A stretch of 64,000 nucleotides of DNA from Roseiarcus sp963787135 (GTDB lineage Bacteria; Pseudomonadota; Alphaproteobacteria; Rhizobiales; Beijerinckiaceae). Below the pieces are notes generated by a model. That model did not search any database. It worked only from the letters and a program-made list of their open reading frames with translations, and had not been told where the DNA came from. The stretch lies in NCBI GenBank assembly GCA_963787135.1, contig CAWBBW010000026.1, positions 1 through 64,000 of the forward strand, written 5' to 3'. Shown in pieces: positions 56,129-64,000 of this stretch. The position numbers were made by a program, and so were the translations under genes. Positions within the stretch are counted from its first letter, which is position 1. The number at the start of each line of letters is the position of its first letter.

Positions 56129-56385
56129 CGGGGCCGCCGCGGAAGTCGCGGGCATCGTTCGCCGCGACTTTGGGCAAGCGGCCAGCGCCTTTTCAGGGCA
56201 GTTCCTGTTAGCAAAGCACATGCTCTCCCGGGCCGAATGGCGCCTCTCTATCAGAGTTTTGTGGCGCGCAAACGCGGCGACTTATTGACGAGCGGAGCAA
56301 ACCCCTCGATATCACGGCCTCTGTCGCCCCGCCGGAAGGCATAGGGCGATTGGAGCGTCCATCCAAACATGGGAACCAGCAGGGC

Positions 56386-57885
56386 ATGAGCGGAGCCGTC
56401 AAGATCGCCTTTGGTTCCTTGTCTGCTCCGAGAGGCAGCGCACTGGTTGTCTTCGTCGGAGCCGACATGAAGCCCGCCCCGGCGGTGACCGCGCAATTCG
56501 GTGATTTTGAGCCTCTGATTCGCACTGCCGCCAAAGCCTCGAATTTCCGCGGCGCCCAGCGAACCGCACTGGACATTCTCGCGCCAGCGGGTCTCGACGC
56601 CTCGAGACTCGTTGTCGTTGGGGTCGCGCCGGGCAAGGACAGCGCGGCGCTCGATTTCGTCATGCTTGGAGGTTTCGTCTTTGGCAAGATGACCGGAGGG
56701 CAAAAAGTCGAGGTCGCGTTCGAGGCCCCGGCAGGAACTTGGGACGGCGCGGCCGCAGCCGATTTCGCGCTGGGTCTGCGCCTCCGCGGCTACCGGTTCG
56801 ACAAGTACAAGACCCGCAAGAAAGAGCCCGAGGACGCGAACGGACAGGCGCCCGAGTTCGTCATCGGCACAGGTCATGCCTCGGCTGCGCGCGCGGCCTC
56901 GCAAGAACGATTTGCTGTCGCCGAAGGGGTCGATCTTGCGCGCAATCTCGTCAATGAGCCGCCAAACGTCCTCTTTCCCGCCGAATTCGCCGATCGCGCC
57001 AAAGCGCTGGACAAACTCGGAGTCGAGGTGAACGTTCTCGACGAGAAGGCGATGGGAAAGCTCGGCATGAACGCCCTGCTCGGGGTCGGCCGAGGATCCG
57101 CGCGCGACAGCCGCCTTGTCACCATGCGGTGGAACGGCGCCCGCTCGAAGCGGGCGAAACCGATCGTCATCGTTGGCAAGGGCGTCTGTTTCGACTCGGG
57201 CGGCATCTCCATCAAGCCCGCCGCCGGCATGGAAGACATGAAAGGCGATATGGGCGGCGCGGCGTGCGTGGTGGGCCTTTTGCACACACTGGCCGCGCGA
57301 AAGGCGAAGGCGCACGTCGTTGGCGTGATCGGTCTTGTCGAGAACATGCCGGACGGTGACGCCATGCGGCCGGGCGACATTCTGACTTCGATGTCGGGAC
57401 AAACGATTGAAGTGATCAATACCGATGCCGAGGGGCGTCTCGTGCTTGCCGACGCGCTCTGGTACGCGCAGGACACGTTTTCCCCCAAGGCGATCATCGA
57501 TCTTGCAACTCTGACGGGCGCCATCATTGTCGCGCTGGGCCAGGAACTCGCAGGCCTCTTCTCCAATAACGACGAGCTTGCGCAGCGCCTGATCGCCGCG
57601 GGCGACGCTACGGGGGAGAAGGTCTGGCGCATGCCGCTGGGGCAAGCCTATGACAAGCTGATCGATTCGAAGTTTGCCGACATGAAGAACACCGGCGGGC
57701 GCCACGGCGGCTCGATCACCGCAGCGCAGTTCCTGCAACGCTTCATCAAAGATACGCCGTGGGCGCATCTGGACGTCGCGGGCACGGCCATGGGATCGCC
57801 ATCGTCGGACATCAATCCGTCCTGGGGTTCGGGATGGGGTGTGCGGCTGCTGAACCGTCTCATTGCCGACTCCTACGAAGATTAG
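56386..57885 (+). CDS. pepA: Leucyl aminopeptidase (PepA/M17)
   Basis: 499-aa M17 metallo-aminopeptidase. VGKGVCFDSGGISIKPAAGM and the signature NTDAEGRLVLADALWYAQ give the two-metal site. It releases N-terminal residues in peptide turnover; E. coli PepA also binds DNA, unproven here. pepA-holC is a common alphaproteobacterial pair, here with a small gene between. Confidence 0.95.
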   Translation: MSGAVKIAFGSLSAPRGSALVVFVGADMKPAPAVTAQFGDFEPLIRTAAKASNFRGAQRTALDILAPAGLDASRLVVVGVAPGKDSAALDFVMLGGFVFGKMTGGQKVEVAFEAPAGTWDGAAAADFALGLRLRGYRFDKYKTRKKEPEDANGQAPEFVIGTGHASAARAASQERFAVAEGVDLARNLVNEPPNVLFPAEFADRAKALDKLGVEVNVLDEKAMGKLGMNALLGVGRGSARDSRLVTMRWNGARSKRAKPIVIVGKGVCFDSGGISIKPAAGMEDMKGDMGGAACVVGLLHTLAARKAKAHVVGVIGLVENMPDGDAMRPGDILTSMSGQTIEVINTDAEGRLVLADALWYAQDTFSPKAIIDLATLTGAIIVALGQELAGLFSNNDELAQRLIAAGDATGEKVWRMPLGQAYDKLIDSKFADMKNTGGRHGGSITAAQFLQRFIKDTPWAHLDVAGTAMGSPSSDINPSWGSGWGVRLLNRLIADSYED

Positions 57886-57917
57886 AATCGATTTGGCGAC
57901 AGGGCGGGGAGAGCAGG

Positions 57918-58448
57918 ATGCGGCTAGGATCGACGGTCTTGGCGCTTGCGCTGGCGGGCGCCAGCGCACAGCCGGCTTGGGCGATCGCTGGTTGCGACGC
58001 TTTCTCGGCCGCGTTGCGCGCCGGCGCCAGCGACATGGGAGTCGAGTTTTCGCATGCGATTGTGGTGTCCCGTACCCGGTCGGACGCTAACGTGTTCGAC
58101 GTCACGACCAAGGTCGACGTCGATGCGACGCTCAGTTGCCGTGGCGACGCGCTGTTGCGGTTCGAGGCCCGGATCAGCGAGCCGGCCGACGCGCGGACGA
58201 CGACGAACTTCGAGCGCTTTGATGCGGCTGCCCTGCGCGCGGCCTTGGGCTGGGATCTGGCGAAGAGCCGCAGCGTGCTCCACGGCATGAGCGCCGATGT
58301 GCACGAATTTCTCGACGCCTCGCGCCAGCGCGGCGACGTCTATATTGCGGGCAAGACCGAAGAGCACTTCCCGGGAGGCGTAAGCTTGGGGCTGATCGCA
58401 ACCGAATCGGACCGTTCTTTCGTCATCGTCGGCCCGTCCGGAGAGTAG
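57918..58448 (+). CDS. Small exported protein of unknown function
   Basis: 176-aa protein with a signal peptide ending near PAWAIAG (residue 22-24). It has two cysteines in the mature part (CDAFSAALRAG and LSCRGDALL) that could pair. GGGGAGAGCAGG gives a strong ribosome-binding site for the ATG at 57918. It sits between pepA and holC on the same strand. No family recognised. Confidence 0.7.
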   Translation: MRLGSTVLALALAGASAQPAWAIAGCDAFSAALRAGASDMGVEFSHAIVVSRTRSDANVFDVTTKVDVDATLSCRGDALLRFEARISEPADARTTTNFERFDAAALRAALGWDLAKSRSVLHGMSADVHEFLDASRQRGDVYIAGKTEEHFPGGVSLGLIATESDRSFVIVGPSGE

Positions 58449-58481
58449 GGCGATCCGTCGCAATCTTTCTGGAAGTTATGC

Positions 58482-58931
58482 GTGACTGAATTTCGCTTCC
58501 ATCATCTTGAACGTTTTCGCGTTGACCAGGCGTTGCCCCACATGCTCGAGCGCGCGTTCGACGCTGGGCGACGCATCGTCGTGCGCGCGCCGTCAGACGA
58601 AATGGTCGCGGCGCTCAACGATCGCCTGTGGACCTACGACGATGCGAGCTTTCTGCCTCATGGCGCGGCCGGCGACGGCGAACCGGCGTCTCACCCGATC
58701 TTCCTGACGGCGCGGGCAGAAAATCCCAACAATGCGAAGATACTCGTGCTGCTGTCGGGCGCCGAGCCGAGCGCCGGGGACGATGCGTTCGAAGAGGTCA
58801 TTTTTCTGTTCGACGGGCGCGACCCGGGAGCCGTCTCCGAGGCGCGCGCCCGCTGGAAGGCTCTCCGAGACGAAGGGCGGACGCTCAGCTATTGGCGAGA
58901 GGGCGACGACGGTTGGGAGCGGGCGCGCTGA
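58482..58931 (+). CDS. holC: DNA polymerase III subunit chi
   Basis: 149-aa HolC: EFRFHHLERFRVDQALPHML at the start, the middle WTYDDASFLPHG, and PIFLTARAENPNNAKILVLL. It links the clamp loader to single-stranded-DNA-binding protein. The GTG start at 58482 is chosen from the family N-terminus. Follows pepA in the usual order, with one gene inserted. Confidence 0.9.
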   Translation: MTEFRFHHLERFRVDQALPHMLERAFDAGRRIVVRAPSDEMVAALNDRLWTYDDASFLPHGAAGDGEPASHPIFLTARAENPNNAKILVLLSGAEPSAGDDAFEEVIFLFDGRDPGAVSEARARWKALRDEGRTLSYWREGDDGWERAR

Positions 58932-59049
58932 GGCGTCGTCATCGACGGACTTTGTTGTCACGGCCATACTTTCGCGTCATTTTGGCGTGCGATAGTCCCG
59001 ATTCTCCGGCCGCGGGTTTCAGTCGAGGCGAAGTGAAAATCGTTTCTCC

Positions 59050-62000
59050 GTGCGCATTGTTCTGACGATCGTCGCGGTCGCGCTGGTCGCGATCCTCTCG
59101 ACGGCGCTCGTTGCGCCGCTCCTCGTCGACTGGTCCGCCCATCGCTCGGAAATCGAGTCGCGGCTGGCCGCCATGACCGGCGCCGACATCGCTCTGACCG
59201 GACCGATCGGGCTCCGGCTCTTGCCAACTCCGTACCTGGAGGTGGGAGCGGGTTCAGTTTCGGGAAAAGGCGAAGGGGCGCCCCGGCTGTCCTTCGAGTC
59301 GGCGCGATTGGAGCTTGCGCTGGTCAAGCTTGCGAGCGGCGCAATCCGCTTCTCGGAAATTGAGCTCGAGAAGCCGATCCTGACGATGTCGCGAGGCGTA
59401 GATGGAGCGCCGCGTCTTCCCGCACTTCCCTTGGCGCGGGCCGACACGGCCGGCTTCGATCGCCTTGTCGTGAAGGACGGACGGGTCAGGGTCGTTGCCG
59501 GCGCCGACGGCGTCGCGCGGGAAATCGACGACATTCAGCTCAATGCAGACGCGGCATCGATTGCTGGCCCCTTTCACGTTTCGGGCCAATTCTCGGGCCC
59601 GGGCCCGGCGCCGGTCGTCTTTCGCCTTGCGTCGGAAAAGTCCGGTCCGACGGGAACGCCGGTCCGAGCGTCGGTGGACGCCGGCCCGAGCTGGCCAGCG
59701 CTCGACTTCGACGGCGCGCTGGCCAATCCTGGACCCGGCCGGAAGGGTCCGGGCCTTTCCGGCTCCGCGACGTTGATCGGCGCCGTCCCCGGCGCCGAGG
59801 GGCCGATGGCCTGGCGGGCAGCCGGGCGGATGACGGTCGATCTCGATCGCGCAACGATCGACAATGCCCAGTTTCGTTTTGGACCCGAGGAGCGGGCCCT
59901 GACCGCCGACGGCGCCGCAATCCTGACGTACGCTTCGCCGGCCCGACTCGCGATCGAGGTGAAAGCGAAACAGGCCAATCTTGATGCTCTGCTGCGCCGC
60001 AAGGGAGAGGACGGTGTGGCGCCCGCGCGCGCTGTCGCATTGCTTTCCGGCGCGCTCGCGCCGATTCTTGCCCGGACGAGCCTCGTGTCAGTCGAGGCCA
60101 AGCTCGTCGCGGAAACCATCATATTGGGCGCGGACACGGTGTCCGATGTGTCCGCGAGCGTGCGGTTCACGCCTGACGCCCCGCTGCATGCCCGCTTCGA
60201 TCTCGGCCTTCCGGGCCATAGCAGGCTGAGCGGAGAGGGCGATCTCGAGACGAGCGCGGCGCCGAAGTTCGACGGGATGGTCGACTTCGGCAGCGAGGAC
60301 TTCGCACTTTTTCGCCAGTGGGCGAGCCCCGGCGGCTCTAGACTTGCCACCAATCTCGCCGCGCTTGGCGACGCGCTGGCGGATCGCAGCGCATCGCTTT
60401 CAGGCCATGTCGAGGCATCGGCGACCGACTTTTCGGGACGCGACGTGAAGATCACGCTCGATCGATCAACGCTCGAGGGTTCGCTTGCTTTCACGAGCCC
60501 GAACGGCGCGGATCCGGGCCGCCTCACAATGGATCTCTCGAGCGACCTGCTCGATGTGGACTCGCTCCCCAACGTCGACGCCGGCAAAGCGTTGGTAGGC
60601 GATCTCGATCTGTCGCTTTCTCTGCGGGCCAGGACGTTGCACGTGGCCCGCGTCAACGAAACGGAGCTCGACAGCGGCTCGCTCGCACTGAAAGTCGTCA
60701 AGACCGGACCGAATATCACTCTCGATCGCTTGAGCATCGCGGACCTCGGCGGCGCAAACTTCGACGCCCAAGGCGCGATCGGGCAGGACGGGGCCGCAGT
60801 GACGGGGCGCTTGCGCGCCGATGGGCTGCGAGACCTCGCTCTCCTCGTGGCCCGGCTCGCGCCGGGGGAATGGAGTCGGGCGCTGGTCGAGCGCGCCGTT
60901 CTTCTATCCCCAACCGCGCTCGCCTTCGAGGCGCATGGCGGTCCCGCCGACGCCCTCGCGCTGAGGTCGTTGAAGGCGAGCGGATCAATCGGCCAGACCC
61001 AGGCGACGCTGAACCTCGACCCGGGCGCCAAAGGCGATCGCGAGACACTGACGGTCGGTCTTGACTCGCCCGATTCGGTCGCCCTTATTCGCCAGCTCGG
61101 GCTCAGCGGCGCGAGCGTCGCGACCGGGCGGGGACATATTTCGCTTGAGGCCTCTGGCGTCTGGAACGCCGGCTACGACCTCGACGGGACGGCGACGCTC
61201 GCGGGCGTTGATCTTGCGGGGCGCGGCCGCTTTCTGCCGGCCGCGGAGGCCGATGAAGCGCGCCTGTTCGGCTCGATCAAACTGAATGGCGCCAATGTCG
61301 CCCCGCTCTTGGCCACGCTCGGGGTGGCGCCGGCCGGAGGCGTCATCGGGCCGGTCGATGCAAGCGCGGACATGACCCTGCGCGGCGATCGATGGACCGC
61401 CTCCCGACTCGCCGCGACTGTCGCGGGCGTCAAGGCGAGCGGCAATCTTGCTTACCAACCGCTCGCCACTGCGGAAGTTACTGACGTCGTCAATCCGGCG
61501 GTCGCCCGGGGCGAGCAGGCGCTCGACGCGGCAGCCGCGATTGCGCCGGCGCCCTCGCCGGCTGAGATCACGGGCGACCTCGCGCTCGATCGGTTGCCGA
61601 TCGGGGACCTTTTCGGCCTGGTTCTTGGGGCGCCTCAAGCAGCGAAAGGCGGAGCGCGCTGGTCGGGCGCAAAGTTCGCCGCAACGCCCTTCAACCCTCC
61701 CCCGCTGGCGGTGCGCCTCCACGTGGGCGCGCTCGACCTCGGCGACGGGCTGCCGCCGCAGGACTTCTCCACGATGTTGAGCCTCGAAAAGGGCAGGCTC
61801 GATCTCGACGACATCGCGATGAAGGTCGCCCAGGGCGCGGCGTCCGGCCGCCTGACACTTCGGCGCGACAAGGAGACTGCAACCCTAACAGGGGCGCTCA
61901 GCGCGGTAGGGCTGGCGGTCGCCCGGCCAGGATTTTCCGGCAGGGTGGGCGGGACGCTCGAATTCGCGTCAACCGGGGGAAGCGCTGAAGCGCTGATCGA

Positions 62001-62928
62001 GGGCCTCGCGGGCAACGGGACAGCGCAATTTGCCGGGGCGGCGCTCGCGCGAAGCGATCCCGCGGCGCTCGACCGCGTCGTCGCCAAGGCGCAGGCGCCT
62101 GACGCCCAGTTGGACGAAACAAATATCGCCTATGCTTTCGGCGTCGAACTCAACAAGGCGCCATTGCCGATTCCGGACGGGGCGACGCCTCTCGCGCTGA
62201 CCTCGGGCACGCTGAAGTTCGGCCCTCTCTCGATCGCGCGGCCGCGTGGAAAAGCCGCCCTCGACGGCAGCTTCGATCTGCGCCGACTTGCGCTCGAGAC
62301 CCGGCTTGCTCTCGTCTCGACCTCGGCGGATCTCACATTCTGGTCAGGACCGCCGCCCGGCGCCACCGTCGCGGTCGACGACGCATTGGACACGCAGAAG
62401 CGGCGGCTCGACGTCAGCGCGCTCTCCGCCGGACTTGCGACGCAGGCAATCTCGCGCGAAAGCGAGCGCATCGCCGCCCTCGAGGCCGACATCCGCGAAC
62501 GCGCATTCTTCAACCGGCGCCTGAAGGGCGAGCGATTCATGGATCGACGGGCGGCGGAAATCGAGGATTGGCGGGTCGAGCAGGCACGGCTGAAAGGGCT
62601 CACCGAACGTCTGGCGGCTGAGAGAGAGGCGGCGGCCGAGAAGGCAGCGGCCGAGAAGGCAGCAGCAGAGAAGGCAGCGGCCGAGAAGGCTGCGGCCGAG
62701 AAAGCGGCGGCAGACAAGGCCGCGGTGGAGAAGTCGGCTTCGCAGCCTGACCTTCCGTCGGATCTTTCTCCGGACAACGGGTCAAATCCGGCGGCCGGCT
62801 CCAACAATTCGTCCATCCGCGCGGACCAGCTCGGCGTCAACGCGCCGCCACTCGACGCCCCAATTCCTCCGGCGAGACCCAAACCGCGTCCGGCGCCGTC
62901 CGATCCGACCGCAAGCGGCCTCTATTGA
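59050..62928 (+). CDS. Large AsmA-family protein with Lys-Ala-Glu repeat tail
   Basis: 1292-aa protein. It has an N-terminal membrane anchor (VLTIVAVALVAILSTALVAP) followed by the AsmA N-terminal region (GADIALTGPIGLRLLPTPYL) and a long beta-rich periplasmic body, as in AsmA/TamB-like lipid-transfer proteins. After about residue 1150 come a coiled region, then seven or so units of A-E-K-A-A (about 1193-1230) and a Pro-rich end. GTG start at 59050. Convergent with, and overlapping by 7 nt, the ribbon-helix-helix gene. Confidence 0.87.
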   Translation: MRIVLTIVAVALVAILSTALVAPLLVDWSAHRSEIESRLAAMTGADIALTGPIGLRLLPTPYLEVGAGSVSGKGEGAPRLSFESARLELALVKLASGAIRFSEIELEKPILTMSRGVDGAPRLPALPLARADTAGFDRLVVKDGRVRVVAGADGVAREIDDIQLNADAASIAGPFHVSGQFSGPGPAPVVFRLASEKSGPTGTPVRASVDAGPSWPALDFDGALANPGPGRKGPGLSGSATLIGAVPGAEGPMAWRAAGRMTVDLDRATIDNAQFRFGPEERALTADGAAILTYASPARLAIEVKAKQANLDALLRRKGEDGVAPARAVALLSGALAPILARTSLVSVEAKLVAETIILGADTVSDVSASVRFTPDAPLHARFDLGLPGHSRLSGEGDLETSAAPKFDGMVDFGSEDFALFRQWASPGGSRLATNLAALGDALADRSASLSGHVEASATDFSGRDVKITLDRSTLEGSLAFTSPNGADPGRLTMDLSSDLLDVDSLPNVDAGKALVGDLDLSLSLRARTLHVARVNETELDSGSLALKVVKTGPNITLDRLSIADLGGANFDAQGAIGQDGAAVTGRLRADGLRDLALLVARLAPGEWSRALVERAVLLSPTALAFEAHGGPADALALRSLKASGSIGQTQATLNLDPGAKGDRETLTVGLDSPDSVALIRQLGLSGASVATGRGHISLEASGVWNAGYDLDGTATLAGVDLAGRGRFLPAAEADEARLFGSIKLNGANVAPLLATLGVAPAGGVIGPVDASADMTLRGDRWTASRLAATVAGVKASGNLAYQPLATAEVTDVVNPAVARGEQALDAAAAIAPAPSPAEITGDLALDRLPIGDLFGLVLGAPQAAKGGARWSGAKFAATPFNPPPLAVRLHVGALDLGDGLPPQDFSTMLSLEKGRLDLDDIAMKVAQGAASGRLTLRRDKETATLTGALSAVGLAVARPGFSGRVGGTLEFASTGGSAEALIEGLAGNGTAQFAGAALARSDPAALDRVVAKAQAPDAQLDETNIAYAFGVELNKAPLPIPDGATPLALTSGTLKFGPLSIARPRGKAALDGSFDLRRLALETRLALVSTSADLTFWSGPPPGATVAVDDALDTQKRRLDVSALSAGLATQAISRESERIAALEADIRERAFFNRRLKGERFMDRRAAEIEDWRVEQARLKGLTERLAAEREAAAEKAAAEKAAAEKAAAEKAAAEKAAADKAAVEKSASQPDLPSDLSPDNGSNPAAGSNNSSIRADQLGVNAPPLDAPIPPARPKPRPAPSDPTASGLY

Positions 62929-63179
62929 TGCGTGTCCCCCAAGGGGTCTTCGCGCTCTGCGGTCGAGGCTTCGAGCACAAAGACCCTGAGGGCCGAGGAC
63001 AGATTTGCCTCGCCTCGCGAAGCATCGACAATTGCGGCCAGCGCATTGATGGAAAGGCCGCGTTCCGCAGCAATCCGGCTTAGGCGTCGCCAGAAGGCGT
63101 CCTCGAGCGAAACGCTGGTGCGATGGCCGGCGATGACGAGCGAGTGTTTGAGGACGAGCGGGCTCGCGCTATGGGTCAT
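62922..63179 (-). CDS. Ribbon-helix-helix domain protein
   Basis: 85-aa protein with the segment HRTSVSLEDAFWRRLSRIAA, then LSINALAAIV: a ribbon-helix-helix DNA-binding fold of the type often found beside DUF4169 genes in alphaproteobacteria. The start at 63179 lies inside the end of the DUF4169 gene (11-nt overlap), so they are coupled; an alternative Met at 63206 exists. Target unknown. Confidence 0.8.
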   Translation of the reverse strand: MTHSASPLVLKHSLVIAGHRTSVSLEDAFWRRLSRIAAERGLSINALAAIVDASRGEANLSSALRVFVLEASTAEREDPLGDTHQ

Positions 63180-63357
63180 CGGGACCGACGATGCGACGGG
63201 CGTCAAGGTCGCGGTCGGCCTTCTTTTGCTCCGCCTCGATCGAGCGCCGCTCGGCTTTCGTCATGCCGTAAGCGAGCCGATGCTCTGCGGCCTTCGCGTC
63301 GTCGCGTCGCCGGTCCTGACATTTGCGCGCCAGGCGCAGATTGACGACGTCGCCCAT
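63169..63357 (-). CDS. DUF4169 family protein
   Basis: 62-aa highly charged protein beginning MGDVVNLRLARKCQDRRRDD, with a helical KAERRSIEAEQKKADRDLD core. This is the DUF4169 pattern. It stands between sspB and a ribbon-helix-helix gene, the normal alphaproteobacterial order. Function unknown. Confidence 0.85.
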   Translation of the reverse strand: MGDVVNLRLARKCQDRRRDDAKAAEHRLAYGMTKAERRSIEAEQKKADRDLDARRIVGPDDP

Positions 63358-63369
63358 GGGAACCGCCCG

Positions 63370-63936
63370 CTATTTCTTGCGAAAGGCGTCGATTGAGACG
63401 ACCTTCGCTGCGGGCGGAGGCTCGGGCGTCTTTCCTGCCGGCGCGGCGGTCTTCGTCTCGGCCCGCTCGGCAGCGGCTTTGCCGAGCGAAGGTTTCACCG
63501 GCGCCGGAGGGGGAGCGGGCTCTGCGCGCCGCGCGGTTGAGTGCGCGCGGCCCGCCGCCGGATCCCCAGCTTTTTCTGTCTGGCGCGGCTCAAGCTTGAA
63601 GCCGAACGGCACCGAAGGATCAGTGAAGCCGGTGATGGCGTCGAACGGGACGGTCAGCCGCTCGGGCTTCCGGGAGAAATTGAGGTTCACCTCGAAAGCG
63701 TCCTGGGTGACGACGAGATCCCAGAACTCATGCTGCAGGATGATCGACATTTCATCGGGGAAGCGGCTCTTGACCGCCGCAGGCACGACGACGCCCGGCG
63801 CCTGGGTCTTGAAAGCGATGTTGAAATGGTGCTCGCCGATCAGGCCCGCGCGGGCCGTGTCGGACAGGACTTTGCGGACCACGGACCGCAGCGCGTCCTG
63901 GACGAGAAGGTCGTAGCGAATCAGATCGGTCGCCAT
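63370..63936 (-). CDS. sspB: SspB-like ClpXP adaptor
   Basis: 188-aa alphaproteobacterial SspB. DLIRYDLLVQDALRSVVRKV forms the N-terminal helix. HHFNIAFKTQAPGVVVPAAV and FPDEMSIILQHEFWDLVV make the peptide-binding fold that delivers ssrA-tagged proteins to ClpXP. A Pro/Ala-rich linker leads to a conserved C-terminal ClpX-docking end (VVSIDAFRKK). The start at 63936 fits the family. Confidence 0.9.
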   Translation of the reverse strand: MATDLIRYDLLVQDALRSVVRKVLSDTARAGLIGEHHFNIAFKTQAPGVVVPAAVKSRFPDEMSIILQHEFWDLVVTQDAFEVNLNFSRKPERLTVPFDAITGFTDPSVPFGFKLEPRQTEKAGDPAAGRAHSTARRAEPAPPPAPVKPSLGKAAAERAETKTAAPAGKTPEPPPAAKVVSIDAFRKK

Positions 63937-64000
63937 GGGAAATGAGCTCGCCGCACAAGATCCAGAATTAACCGAGCCTCCGCAGCCTTGCAATGATGGC

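Noticed and set aside
59574..61031. 485-aa open frame opposite the AsmA gene
   Set aside because: Ser/Arg/Ala-rich shadow of a long GC-rich gene.

Overview
The window is a high-GC chromosomal segment from an alphaproteobacterium, most likely of the order Hyphomicrobiales (Rhizobiales). The case rests on gene content and order: a DivL-type cell-cycle protein beside a TsaE-phosphotransferase fusion and MurU, the rluD-rpoH pair, hslV-hslU, lptF-lptG-lptD-pdxA-rsmA, pepA-holC, an enoyl-CoA hydratase next to rpsT, and SspB beside a DUF4169/ribbon-helix-helix pair. Genus cannot be fixed from the sequence alone.

0.2-8.8 kb: a sulfide/persulfide island. A BigR/SqrR-like ArsR repressor, two DUF2892 membrane proteins and a sulfide:quinone oxidoreductase run leftwards. 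An RND efflux adaptor, an RND pump and an AhpD-like protein run rightwards from fully superimposed promoters. An aryl-aldehyde dehydrogenase follows. 8.9-13.6 kb: an exported unknown, rpoH, rluD and a homocysteine methyltransferase. 13.7-19.3 kb: a tandem duplication of a cobalamin-domain radical SAM gene with its promoter, then DUF3237 and DUF4239 genes. 19.3-21.1 kb: a decayed patch with palindromic repeats, a DUF559 fragment and a frameshifted IS110-family element. 21.1-31.9 kb: murU, tsaE-amgK fusion, divL, trpS, an ACT regulator, a BrnA antitoxin with a ruined BrnT, frameshifted hslU, hslV with a heat-shock promoter, and a methyltransferase.

32-36.4 kb: a rhodanese, then a TetR repressor divergent from short-chain dehydrogenases. 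Two promoters here carry the same pair of operators about 50 bp apart. 36.8-40.9 kb: purine catabolism (guaD and a puuE-uraD fusion), an enoyl-CoA hydratase and rpsT. Where dnaA often follows rpsT in this order, there is a low-GC unknown gene and a DUF3297 remnant. 42.1-48.7 kb: a tightly overlapping nine-gene operon that makes a CDP-linked sugar, includes a split transketolase, and ends with membrane and glycosyl-transfer functions. 48.8-49.4 kb: a transposase remnant and short phased repeats. 49.4-56.1 kb: rsmA, pdxA and LPS-export genes (lptD, lptG, lptF), with no surA between lptD and pdxA. 56.4-64 kb: pepA, holC, a large AsmA protein and the sspB cluster.

Several apparent frameshifts (hslU, first radical SAM copy, DUF3297, IS110) could be real decay or consensus errors in a draft assembly. 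No tRNA, rRNA or CRISPR array was seen.
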